Source of the DNA: Sinobaca qinghaiensis
GTDB taxonomy: Bacteria > Bacillota > Bacilli > Bacillales > Marinococcaceae
DNA: 64,000 nucleotides
Reading direction: 5' to 3'
NCBI RefSeq assembly: GCF_003610495.1
Contig: NZ_RAPK01000008.1
Location: 171,296 to 235,295, forward strand
Shown here: positions 1-8,390 of the stretch, in pieces
Layout: every line of letters begins with the position of its first letter
Position numbering within the stretch: the first letter of the stretch is position 1
Translations under genes and position numbers: made by a program
Notes under the pieces: generated by a model
The model's database searches: none
Told to the model about the DNA's origin: nothing
What the model saw: the letters and a program-made list of their open reading frames with translations, nothing else

Positions 1-572
1 GTTTGCTGCACATCTTCTACTGACGGGGCTTTCCGCACTCTGGAAGGAAAAGGAGAAAGTGCCCCTTCCTCTACGGATGTCAGCTGCAGGTCGATCGGAA
101 GAGCAACATGAACAGGACCCGGCACCCCTTCCATTGCGATAGATACCGCCTTTTCAATTTCAGGCATAAATGCTTCAGCTGATGATATCGTCACGCTGTA
201 CTTCACAAGACTCTCATAAGCATCTGCTACATTCAGCTCCTGAGAAGCATTCAGCCCCCGGGATGCTATGGGAACCGCGCCTGTTAAGAAGAGGACCGGC
301 AGCTGCTCTCTCATTGCGTTGGCCGCTCCTGTGATAAAGTTTGTGGCTCCCGGACCGCTGCTTCCAACACACACACTCAGGGACTGGGAATATTTAGCGT
401 ACGCACATGCCATGTAGCCTGCTGCTCCTTCATGTTTTGTAATAACAGGTTCCATTCCAGGCTCTTCGTACAGCTCATCAAAAAAGGCATTAACTGAACC
501 GGCAGGGATGCCGAAAATATATTCAATTCCTCCAGATTTTAAATATTCCACTAAGTGGTGTGCTGTTTTCAT
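1..572 (-). CDS. Thiamine-diphosphate-dependent enzyme, acetolactate-synthase family (N-terminal part)
   Basis: The gene runs off the left edge; about 190 N-terminal residues are visible. They match the pyrimidine-binding domain of acetolactate synthase/benzoylformate decarboxylase-type enzymes: the start MKTAHHLVEYLKSGGIEYIFG, the catalytic glutamate in TKHEGAAGYMACAYA (Glu48), and the SSGPGATNFITG stretch. Family members decarboxylate 2-oxo acids and use the carbanion for ligation or release; the substrate cannot be told from this part. The ATG overlaps the TGA of the upstream GGDEF-EAL gene as ATGA, so the two are probably translationally coupled. No separate ribosome binding site is needed. 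Confidence 0.85.
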   Translation of the reverse strand, partial: MKTAHHLVEYLKSGGIEYIFGIPAGSVNAFFDELYEEPGMEPVITKHEGAAGYMACAYAKYSQSLSVCVGSSGPGATNFITGAANAMREQLPVLFLTGAVPIASRGLNASQELNVADAYESLVKYSVTISSAEAFMPEIEKAVSIAMEGVPGPVHVALPIDLQLTSVEEGALSPFPSRVRKAPSVEDVQQ

Positions 573-3373
573 TCGCTTACTCTCCTTTTCGCTTCTACTG
601 GGCCATACGTATTAAAAAGTTCTTCTGCCGGCATCGGCTTGGAAAATAAATAGCCCTGCCCGTAAAAACAGTCTTGTTCAAGAAGGGCTTCCATCTGCTC
701 CTCTGTTTCGATCCCCTCAGCCATTACTTTTAATTCAAGGTTTTGAGCCATCGTAATAATAGATTTTGTAATCGCAGCGCTTTTAGCATCTTTATTCATG
801 CTGTCAATGAAGGAGCGGTCAATTTTTAACAGGCTGACAGGAAAATCTTTTAAATAGCGGAGGGAAGAGTATCCGGTCCCAAAATCATCAATAGCCAGAT
901 CCAGTCCCATATCGCGGAGTACTTCCATCTTTTCGGCATTTTTGTCGTTATTATGCATTAATAGATTTTCTGTAAGCTCAAGCTCCACCTGCCCCGGATC
1001 AATTTTCTCCTCTGCCAGAATAACCTGAATATTTTCAATAAATGAAGCGTGGCTGAAGTGGCGTGGAGAAATATTTACCGCAATCGTTACCGGCTTCATG
1101 CCGGATGCCATCCACTCCTGCATCTGCCTGCAGGCCTTGCGGAGCACCCATTCACCAATAGGAATAATCAGCCCGGTTTCTTCGGCAAGAGAAATGAATA
1201 GATCCGGGCTCAGTCTGCCATATGAGGGGTGATCCCATCTAATTAACGCTTCGATGCCGATCAGCTCTTTTGTTTTCATATTGAACTGCGGCTGATAGTG
1301 AAGATCCATTTCCTCGTATTCCAATGCTTTGAATAAAGCCGTTTCCAGCTTCATGCGCTCCATCATTTCCGTTTCCATTTCAGGGTGATAGAACTGAAAC
1401 TGGTTTCCTCCGGCTTCCTTACAGCGGTACATGGCAGTATCTGCATGCTTAAGAAGTCCTTCTACGTTATCACTGTCAAATGGATACAGGCTGATTCCCA
1501 TACTCACCGTAATAAAATGATCCACTTCATTTATCGTGATTGGGTTCTGGAATGCTTCTACAATTCCATTAGCCTTGCACTGAACCTCTTTTATATTGCT
1601 TTTCCCCAGAAGCAGTACCGTAAATTCGTCTCCGCCCTGCCTCGAAAGCGTATCAGAAGTTCCCATCACTTCGCGGAGCCTGTGGGCCACCTGCTTTAAC
1701 AGCAGGTCTCCGTGTTCGTGGCCCATCGAGTCATTGACGTTTTTAAACCGGTCCACATCCAGGAATAAGATCGCAAGCTGCTCTTTATTGTCTTCAGCAT
1801 ACCCAAGCGCCTGCTGGACCCTGTCTTTAAAGAGCACACGGTTTGCCAGCCCCGTCAGGCTGTCATAATAGGCATGATACCTGATCTTCTGTTCCATTTC
1901 CTTACGCTGCGTAACATCCCGGAGCGTAATAACATACCCTTTAATTTCATTCATATCCAAAATGGGAGAAAGCACGTATTCCCCTGGAAAAAGCGTTCCA
2001 TCCTTCCGCTTGAAAAATTCGGCGGAGAGCCTGGGCTCTTCATGAAACACACTGTTTTCCGGGCCGCTTTCCATAATAGGGGTGGAAAAAACATCGTGAA
2101 TATGGCGCTTTTCAACGAACGAGTCTTCCTGGTAACCCAGCATGTTAAGCGCTGCGGGGTTACAGAATGTTACATACCCTTTCGTATCAATACCAAATAT
2201 ACCTTCGCCTGCTGCATCGAGGATCATCGCTTTTTCCTTGCTTAGTCGTTCCAGCTCCTTAACATTTTCCGCCTGCTCTTCGTTCTTTTTCAAGAGGGCC
2301 GAGGTCCGGTCCTGGATGATCAGCTCCTGTTTATCCATATAAATCAGCGTAGAGAGTACGGGAGCCACAGCATCCACAATCGACCTGGCTTTAGCCTGCT
2401 GGGTCTCTGTAAAAAACGGCTCTTCTCCTATAAACTGCGGCACCGCTACAACACCGAGCACATCTCCTATAGAAACAAGCGGCATCATGAGCAGGCTGCG
2501 GATATTAAATTCTTTAATAGCTTCTTTATGCGTTCTGGAATCTGCGGCAGCATCATGTAGATAAACAGATTCCTTGTTCTCCATCACATATTGGTAAAGC
2601 GGATCTTCTCCATGAGTTAAATTTACTTTTTGGTGTGTTTCTTTCCACGCTTGTTCAGACCAGTCGCTTTTATGATTTAAGCTGCGCGGCTTAATATAGC
2701 GGCTCATGGAAGCCTCAACAAAGTGCATACCTGCGTTTTTATTGTTTAGAACTTTTTCCAGATAGGAAAAGCAGGTTTCAATAGCCTCTTCGACGGATTG
2801 ATTCATCGACAAAGCCTTCGTCACGTCCAGAATCAGTTCGTTCTCTGCAATCAGTGATTCTTTCCGCATTAGTTCATTGGCGTTTCGTATAGCTACAGCC
2901 GTCATATTAATATAGGCTTCTACTGCTTCGATTTCCTTCCGGGTCAGCTCCATCGGCATGTTGTAATTAAATAGAAAAACCAGTCCATATATCTCATTGT
3001 TATGCACGATAGGCGAAGCAAGCAGTGAACGGATTTTAAAGTCATCAACCGCTTCTGCATCTGGTCTTTCGTCTGTCGTAATACTTGGAATATAAATGGT
3101 TTTTTGAGTTTCAATAATCTGGCGGGCGAGCATGTCTTTTTCCGGATCTATTATGTGCATATCCAGGGTTCTGCCGTTGATAAACTCAGGCTTGCCGGCA
3201 AAACCTTTATAAGTACCGTCCTCCTGGGGAAGATAAATACCGACCGAATCGCAGAGCACCACCTCTTCGGATATAGCTTCTACTACATGATTCAGCATGT
3301 CTTTGAGCTCCAGCCTTGAATTAATAAGACGCGTTACTTCTGCTAACCTGGTGTATCGGTCCTGCTGCTTCAT
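569..3373 (-). CDS. GAF-GAF-PAS-GGDEF-EAL cyclic-di-GMP protein
   Basis: A 934-residue cytoplasmic signalling protein with no membrane segment. Domains in order: GAF (about 10-165), GAF (about 180-340), a coiled linker, PAS (about 385-490), GGDEF (about 500-665) and EAL (about 680-925). The cyclase motif GGDEF is intact (580-584). So are the phosphodiesterase motifs EAL (708-710), DDFGTGYS (829-836) and AEGIETEEQ. I see no RxxD inhibitory site before GGDEF. Both the diguanylate cyclase and c-di-GMP phosphodiesterase activities are therefore possible, gated by small ligands or redox at the sensor domains (inference). The ATG follows a GGGAGGGAAGAG site. It is the first gene of a pair with the thiamine-diphosphate enzyme, overlapping it by 4 bases. 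Confidence 0.93.
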   Translation of the reverse strand: MKQQDRYTRLAEVTRLINSRLELKDMLNHVVEAISEEVVLCDSVGIYLPQEDGTYKGFAGKPEFINGRTLDMHIIDPEKDMLARQIIETQKTIYIPSITTDERPDAEAVDDFKIRSLLASPIVHNNEIYGLVFLFNYNMPMELTRKEIEAVEAYINMTAVAIRNANELMRKESLIAENELILDVTKALSMNQSVEEAIETCFSYLEKVLNNKNAGMHFVEASMSRYIKPRSLNHKSDWSEQAWKETHQKVNLTHGEDPLYQYVMENKESVYLHDAAADSRTHKEAIKEFNIRSLLMMPLVSIGDVLGVVAVPQFIGEEPFFTETQQAKARSIVDAVAPVLSTLIYMDKQELIIQDRTSALLKKNEEQAENVKELERLSKEKAMILDAAGEGIFGIDTKGYVTFCNPAALNMLGYQEDSFVEKRHIHDVFSTPIMESGPENSVFHEEPRLSAEFFKRKDGTLFPGEYVLSPILDMNEIKGYVITLRDVTQRKEMEQKIRYHAYYDSLTGLANRVLFKDRVQQALGYAEDNKEQLAILFLDVDRFKNVNDSMGHEHGDLLLKQVAHRLREVMGTSDTLSRQGGDEFTVLLLGKSNIKEVQCKANGIVEAFQNPITINEVDHFITVSMGISLYPFDSDNVEGLLKHADTAMYRCKEAGGNQFQFYHPEMETEMMERMKLETALFKALEYEEMDLHYQPQFNMKTKELIGIEALIRWDHPSYGRLSPDLFISLAEETGLIIPIGEWVLRKACRQMQEWMASGMKPVTIAVNISPRHFSHASFIENIQVILAEEKIDPGQVELELTENLLMHNNDKNAEKMEVLRDMGLDLAIDDFGTGYSSLRYLKDFPVSLLKIDRSFIDSMNKDAKSAAITKSIITMAQNLELKVMAEGIETEEQMEALLEQDCFYGQGYLFSKPMPAEELFNTYGPVEAKRRVSE

Positions 3374-3514
3374 GCTCTTCCCTCCCTGGTAAATGAATAT
3401 GTAAAACCGGATTTTCTGCTTTTATATGTACTTTTCGGACAAAATAACTCATTATATTTAATATATATCTATTTCTGTAATTGAGCACGTTTTTTCTCTT
3501 GAAAGGAGACTATA

Positions 3515-4693
3515 ATGAACAGGTTCTCTACTAGATATTCCCGGTTTCTGGGCGGCCAGAACCTTCTTTACACGCTTGCACTTATTTTATTTTTAGGAAT
3601 AATCATTTGGATCTATTCGCAGATATCATTTATTTTCCATCCACTCGTAGTCATTATTGAAACGGCAGCCCTGCCTATTATCCTTGCCGTTATCGCTTAT
3701 TATCTTCTTCGTCCTTTTGTATTATTCCTGGAAAGGCGGAAAGTTAAACGAATTTTCAGTATTTTGTTCATCATGAGTGTACTATTGGGAGGAATCATAT
3801 TCCTAATCTCGTCTATTATACCATTTTTGGAAACTCAATTTGCCAGTTTAGTCCAGGATCTTCCCGACTATTTGGAACAAATGGGCACCGGAATCGATCA
3901 ATGGCTTCAGCAGTCTATCTTTCAGGATGTTTACGCCAGTGTGTCCACCAGTATTGAACAGGGACTGTCCGATATTCCTTCTACAATATCCAATTATGCC
4001 GGAGATACCTTTGAGGGGCTTGCGGTTGTTGTCGCCCAGGTTACAAATATCGTAGTGGCACTCATTACCCTGCCCTTTATTTTATTTTATCTTTTAAAAG
4101 AAGGAGAAAAATTTCCGAAAGCAGTACTTCGGCTGTTTCCTCCCCGTGTCCGTGATGATGCTGCGAAAATATTCAAAGACATCGATCATCAGATTGGCTC
4201 CTACATCCTGGGCCAGCTTCTGGTAAGCCTGTGCATCGGGGTAAGCCTCTATATCGGATTTATTATTATAGGGCTAGATTATGCGCTTCTGCTGGCTGCC
4301 ATTGCCAGCGTCACTGCAATCGTTCCATATCTGGGCCCCGCTATTGCTATCACGCCCGCTTTAATTATTGCAGTAGTCACTTCTCCATTTATGCTTGTTA
4401 AGCTGCTGGTGGTCTGGACAGTCGTACAGCTGTTGGAAGGGAAATTTATCTCTCCGCAGATTATGGGGAAACGCCTTCGGATTCATCCGGTAACCGTTAT
4501 TTTTATTTTATTGACTGCTGCCCACCTTTTAGGAGTTGTCGGGGTCATTTTAGCTATCCCAAGCTACGCTATCCTGAAAGTTATTATTATTCATCTTTTT
4601 CATCTGCTGCAGCTGCGGTTCAATAAATTTGCGGATCCGGAAAACCGATATGATATTGCTTACAATCGGGAAGATTTGAAAAAGAAAAATTAA
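3515..4693 (+). CDS. AI-2E family transporter (UPF0118 membrane protein)
   Basis: A 392-residue polytopic membrane protein of the AI-2E exporter/UPF0118 family (PF01594). It has paired N-terminal helices, a soluble region around residues 105-165 (FASLVQDLPDYLEQMG), and a C-terminal helix bundle with the family-typical segments FILFYLLKEGEKFP, YILGQLLVSLCIG and IVPYLGPAIAITPALIIA. Members have been linked to autoinducer-2 export or to Na+/H+ exchange in halophiles; the substrate here is unknown. The start follows GAAAGGAG. The gene is transcribed away from the GGDEF-EAL gene and seems monocistronic. Confidence 0.88.
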   Translation: MNRFSTRYSRFLGGQNLLYTLALILFLGIIIWIYSQISFIFHPLVVIIETAALPIILAVIAYYLLRPFVLFLERRKVKRIFSILFIMSVLLGGIIFLISSIIPFLETQFASLVQDLPDYLEQMGTGIDQWLQQSIFQDVYASVSTSIEQGLSDIPSTISNYAGDTFEGLAVVVAQVTNIVVALITLPFILFYLLKEGEKFPKAVLRLFPPRVRDDAAKIFKDIDHQIGSYILGQLLVSLCIGVSLYIGFIIIGLDYALLLAAIASVTAIVPYLGPAIAITPALIIAVVTSPFMLVKLLVVWTVVQLLEGKFISPQIMGKRLRIHPVTVIFILLTAAHLLGVVGVILAIPSYAILKVIIIHLFHLLQLRFNKFADPENRYDIAYNREDLKKKN

Positions 4694-5033
4694 TTTAAAT
4701 TATATCCATAAATATGTATATAAATACAGAAGCTCAAATGATGTAACAATCGTTCAGGAATAGTGGTGAAAAAAAGCATTTGTTCAAATATGCAGGCAGA
4801 CTGCATAAAGCGTAACCAAACGATCAATTGCGTCTATCATCATCAAAAATAATTCTGTCAAAATAGCTCTCTATCAAAGTTAATGCATATATATACACCT
4901 ACCTTGTCTTTATTCAGTCTGCCTGAATAAATGTTTTTTTCTTCTATTATATTAAGTGCATAACAAGCTAAAATTATATGATATTATGGACTATGACCTT
5001 ATACACACATAACTTTTTAAAAGGAGGCCTACC
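4694..5033 (+). promoter_or_regulatory. 340-bp intergenic region with competing hairpins upstream of the symporter
   Basis: No gene is visible. Two short hairpins lie at 4791-4805 (TGCAG/CTGCA arms) and 4912-4928 (ATTCAG/CTGAAT arms). The second is followed after five bases by a run of seven T. Segment 4793-4803 (CAGGCAGACTG) is the exact reverse complement of 4915-4925 (CAGTCTGCCTG), so a long-range stem would exclude both local hairpins. This could be a weak terminator for the gene before it, or an attenuator for the symporter. The rest is A+T-rich with no promoter I can defend. Confidence 0.35.
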
Positions 5034-6476
5034 ATGGCAAATTGGTTTACGATGGACTCCCCTTTGGGAGATTTAGTGTCTTTAGCGAACAACCTGCTTT
5101 GGACTTACGTACTTATTGCACTGCTGTTGATTCTGGGAGTTTTCTTTACGATTCGCACGGGATTTGTTCAGTTCTCGTTGTTGGGCGAAATGATCACCCA
5201 GCTGTTCAAAGGAACGAACCACGATGACTTCAAAGAAAAAAAAGGTACGACGCCTTTCCAGGCTTTTGCTATTAGTACAGCTGCAAGAGTTGGTACAGGA
5301 AACCTTGCCGGTGTTGCTATTGCGATCACCGTCGGTGGTCCCGGTGCCGTATTCTGGATGTGGGTTATTGCCCTTCTCGGTGCTGCTACCGGCTTTGTTG
5401 AAAGCACCCTGGCCCAGATATATAAAGTGAAAGATAAAGACGGATTTCGCGGCGGGCCTGCGTATTATATGGAAAAAGCGCTTGGTGCCCGGTGGATGGG
5501 TGTTCTTTTTGCCATATTAATCACGCTTTGTTTCGGGCTGATCTTTAATGCCGTACAGTCCAACACCATTGCAGCTGCTTTCAGCGGCTCCTATAATATC
5601 GATCCCATCTTTATCGGAATTGGCATCGCTGTTCTGATAGGTATCATTATATATGGAGGCATACGCCGTATCGCTGTTGTGGCCGAAGTTATTGTCCCTA
5701 TTTTCGCCCTGCTTTACATATTCGCAGCTATCATTATTATGATCATGAACATTACAGAAGTTCCTGCCGTATTCGGCCTGATTATCGGCAATGCATTCGG
5801 AATCCAGGAAGTTGTAGGCGGCGGAGTTGCTGCGGCCTTAATGAATGGTATTCAACGTGGACTGTTCTCAAACGAAGCAGGTATGGGTAGTGCACCAAAC
5901 GCGGCCGCTACCGCTTATGTTACGCATCCGGTGAAACAGGGGCTTGTACAGGCACTTGGTGTATTTACAGATACGCTCATCATCTGTAGTTCTACAGCTT
6001 TCATTATTATTCTTGCCGACGTTCATACCGTAGGAGAAATGGAAGGTATCCAGCTCACACAGATGGCATTTGATACCCATTTTGGAGCATGGGCCCAAAC
6101 CTTTGTCTCACTGGCAATTTTCTTCTTTGCTTTCAGTTCCCTGCTTGGTAACTACTATTACGGAGAAGTAAACATTGAATTTATTACAGAAAATCGGCTG
6201 TATGTGCAGATTTTCCGTATCGCGTTTCTTGCTATGGTTCTGATTGGATCCATGCTTTCCCTGGACTTAATCTGGAGCCTCGCTGATGTATTTATGGGAA
6301 GTATGGCTGTAGTAAACCTTATAGCGATTGCCCTGCTTACCAAAACAGCGGTAGCCGCATTAAATGACTATAAACGCCAAAAGAAATTAGGACAGGATCC
6401 TGTTTTTTATAAAAACACTATTCCAGGATTAAAGAATGTAGAAGCCTGGGATAAAGAAGACGATACAAAAAAATAA
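5034..6476 (+). CDS. Sodium:alanine/glycine-type symporter (AGCS family)
   Basis: A 480-residue integral membrane symporter of the AGCS family, which takes up alanine, glycine or glutamine with Na+. Family hallmarks are ARVGTGNLAGVAIA (84-97), the GGPGAVFWMW segment, GGPAYYME and the signature SNEAGMGSAPNAAATA (279-294). About ten or eleven hydrophobic helices are visible. The ATG has a strong AAAGGAGG site. A strong terminator follows directly. The substrate is uncertain: B. subtilis AlsT, of the same family, is now associated with glutamine. Confidence 0.92.
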   Translation: MANWFTMDSPLGDLVSLANNLLWTYVLIALLLILGVFFTIRTGFVQFSLLGEMITQLFKGTNHDDFKEKKGTTPFQAFAISTAARVGTGNLAGVAIAITVGGPGAVFWMWVIALLGAATGFVESTLAQIYKVKDKDGFRGGPAYYMEKALGARWMGVLFAILITLCFGLIFNAVQSNTIAAAFSGSYNIDPIFIGIGIAVLIGIIIYGGIRRIAVVAEVIVPIFALLYIFAAIIIMIMNITEVPAVFGLIIGNAFGIQEVVGGGVAAALMNGIQRGLFSNEAGMGSAPNAAATAYVTHPVKQGLVQALGVFTDTLIICSSTAFIIILADVHTVGEMEGIQLTQMAFDTHFGAWAQTFVSLAIFFFAFSSLLGNYYYGEVNIEFITENRLYVQIFRIAFLAMVLIGSMLSLDLIWSLADVFMGSMAVVNLIAIALLTKTAVAALNDYKRQKKLGQDPVFYKNTIPGLKNVEAWDKEDDTKK

Positions 6477-6483
6477 GCACAAC

Positions 6484-6517
6484 AACCGGCAGGGACAGAC
6501 CCTGCCGGTTTTTTTTA
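6484..6517 (+). terminator. Rho-independent terminator after the AGCS symporter
   Basis: An 11-bp perfect stem, AACCGGCAGGG / CCCTGCCGGTT, with loop ACAGA, followed by a T run. Confidence 0.95.
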
Positions 6518-6541
6518 TGAAAAGTGATGTGCTTCCTTTGG

Positions 6542-6566
6542 GTTACAACCCTTGTATTTCGGGTAT
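6542..6566 (+). promoter_or_regulatory. SigB-type promoter of amaP-asp23
   Basis: The -35 box is GTTACA (consensus GTTTAA) and the -10 box is a perfect GGGTAT, 13 bases apart, 45 bases before the amaP ATG. In Staphylococcus aureus asp23 is a classic SigB target, which supports the reading. Confidence 0.6.
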
Positions 6567-6610
6567 CTAGTAAGCAATGCACTATGTTAATTAGAGAGGA
6601 GGAACCAACG

Positions 6611-7180
6611 ATGACTATTATTTTACGCTTTTTTTTATTTCTATTCGTACTGCTCAACTTAGCTTTGGCAGGCCTTGTAATTGCCGGACTTTTCCAATGG
6701 CAGCCCGCCCTTCAGGCCGTTGAAACCTACTTTCTTCAGGCTTCTTATATGTCACGGAGCTGGTGGATTGGATTAATAACTGTATGTGCATGGGCTCTTA
6801 TATGCTTACTATTTCTTATTCCTGCATTCAAGCCAAAGAAAAAACCAAAGAAAGTAAAGTACATTAATACCACTTCTTCTCATGGCAGTATCCAGGTGCC
6901 TATGGAAACCGTAGAAGATATCGCTCACAGAAGTGCTGCTACGAAACCGGGTGTCCGGCATGTAGATGTATCCTGTTCCCGCGCCGGAGAGAATGTCGTC
7001 ACGCTGAATGTAACCGTATCGGCAGATGAACGAACGAATGAGTCCTACTTATCACAGGAGGTAGAAGAATCCATCCGTCATGACGTGGAGAACTATGCAG
7101 AAGTAACCATCAAAAGCCTGAACCTTAAAGTAGAAGGTGCAGAGCAGTCTTCTCAGCGCTCCAAGCAGAAAGTACAATAA
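6611..7180 (+). CDS. amaP: Alkaline shock response membrane anchor protein AmaP
   Basis: A 189-residue protein with two N-terminal membrane helices (about residues 5-27 and 48-70), a basic stretch KPKKKPKKVK, and then an Asp23-like cytoplasmic domain to the end. AmaP anchors the abundant Asp23 protein to the membrane. The frame is open further upstream, but the ATG at 6611 has an excellent AGAGGAGG site and begins directly with the first helix, so it is preferred. asp23 follows 35 bases later, and a SigB-type promoter lies just upstream, as expected for a general-stress pair. Confidence 0.88.
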   Translation: MTIILRFFLFLFVLLNLALAGLVIAGLFQWQPALQAVETYFLQASYMSRSWWIGLITVCAWALICLLFLIPAFKPKKKPKKVKYINTTSSHGSIQVPMETVEDIAHRSAATKPGVRHVDVSCSRAGENVVTLNVTVSADERTNESYLSQEVEESIRHDVENYAEVTIKSLNLKVEGAEQSSQRSKQKVQ

Positions 7181-7215
7181 TACACCCGTAAAGGGCTTAA
7201 AAATGAGGTGATTAT

Positions 7216-7617
7216 ATGGAGCACAACCCACACCAGGGACGTATTCATCCGGAAGATACGCAGGCAAATTCAAATCCGGGCGAATATAATCGGGAAACCA
7301 TTGAAAGAACGGCCGCTTCCGTCACTAAAAATGTGAAGGGTATTGTTGGTATGAGCGGAAACGTCGCCGACCGGATGACAGAACGACTTGGAAACGACAA
7401 CCCGCGCAAAGGTGTACAGGCTTTTAGAAATGACAACTCCCTTTCCCTGGAGCTGACAGTCACGGCCCGTTACGGCGAAAACCTTCAATCTCTGCAGCAG
7501 CGTGTAAAATCAGCAGTGATAGAAGCGGTTCAGCCTATGACCGACCTGTCTATTACAAGCGTTAAGCTTTTTGTTGATAATATTGAAAAAAATCACCAGG
7601 AAGAATCTATTGCATAA
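7216..7617 (+). CDS. asp23: Asp23/Gls24 family envelope stress protein
   Basis: A 133-residue soluble protein of the Asp23/Gls24 family (PF03780). The start has the family pattern YNRETIERTAASVTKNVKGI, then GMSGN and LELTVTARYGENL, and a helical C terminus (VKLFVDNIEKN). Asp23 proteins are abundant, associate with the membrane through AmaP and are linked to cell-envelope stress. The start follows AATGAGGTGATT. It is the second gene of the amaP operon and ends just before a strong bidirectional terminator. Confidence 0.9.
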   Translation: MEHNPHQGRIHPEDTQANSNPGEYNRETIERTAASVTKNVKGIVGMSGNVADRMTERLGNDNPRKGVQAFRNDNSLSLELTVTARYGENLQSLQQRVKSAVIEAVQPMTDLSITSVKLFVDNIEKNHQEESIA

Positions 7618-7620
7618 ATA

Positions 7621-7660
7621 ACAAAAAGCATGCAGGCAGCCTGCATGCTTTTTGTTATTT
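7621..7660. terminator. Bidirectional terminator between asp23 and the FAD oxidoreductase gene
   Basis: A 16-bp perfect stem at 7621-7636 and 7640-7655 around a CAG loop, with T runs on both strands. It overlaps the last codons of the converging oxidoreductase gene. Confidence 0.93.
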
Positions 7661-8221
7661 TTTCAGTACATCATGGTCAACGTAACGTTTTCCGTTCATT
7701 TCGCTGAGAATATTAACAGCTGTCCGGGCTCCGTCACCGGAAGTGATGATCGTATGGACACTCACTCCGGCAATGGTTCCCGCAGCCCACACACGCTTCA
7801 TGGACGTTCGTCCTGAGGCATCTGTTTTTACAATTTTCTTTATACGCGGCTCTGTGCCTTCTTCCATTTCAATGCCTGCAGCTTCCGGCAGCTGGGGATT
7901 GTTTCCGGTTGTTAATAGTACGTATGCTGCTTCAAAATCCCTGTCTTCTAAATACACTTTTATTCGCCCGTTTTCCAGTTCTTCCAATTTTATAACCGTC
8001 GCCATGATACGCTCTGCACCATGTTTTTCGGCCTGCTTTTTTCCCGTTTCCAATAAATCGGGGCCTGCCGTATCCGGGGCACCGTAGTGATTTTCCACCC
8101 AGGCGGCTTTAGTCATACTTTGTTCGTTATCAATCACTAACGTATGTTTTCCGGCTTTCGCTGCAAATATAGCAGCACTTGAACCGGCCGGACCGGCACC
8201 AATCACAATTAGATCATACAT
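7655..8221 (-). CDS. Short FAD-binding pyridine nucleotide-disulfide oxidoreductase-like protein
   Basis: A 188-residue protein resembling thioredoxin reductase but far shorter than the usual 310-320 residues. It keeps the N-terminal FAD dinucleotide fold (IVIGAGPAGSSAA, 6-18), the central TTGNNPQLPEA segment, and the C-terminal FAD motif (VWAAGTIAG..TIITSGDGARTAVNIL). The NAD(P)H-binding insert and the CxxC redox pair are missing. The frame is intact from a GGGGAG-preceded ATG to the terminator, so it looks like a compact family rather than a broken gene. The electron donor and substrate are unknown. Confidence 0.8.
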   Translation of the reverse strand: MYDLIVIGAGPAGSSAAIFAAKAGKHTLVIDNEQSMTKAAWVENHYGAPDTAGPDLLETGKKQAEKHGAERIMATVIKLEELENGRIKVYLEDRDFEAAYVLLTTGNNPQLPEAAGIEMEEGTEPRIKKIVKTDASGRTSMKRVWAAGTIAGVSVHTIITSGDGARTAVNILSEMNGKRYVDHDVLKK

Positions 8222-8390
8222 AATAATCTCCCCTTTTCTCTATTTATCTTCTATTTCCGAATTCGTGCTCAGGTAAACCAGACAGCTTTCATATGAAATA
8301 AGAATAGACATCATCTATAAAATCTTATATAATCCAATAAAACCTATTCATTTACTAGGTATTAAACTTGTTTGAAAAGAGGATTGCACC

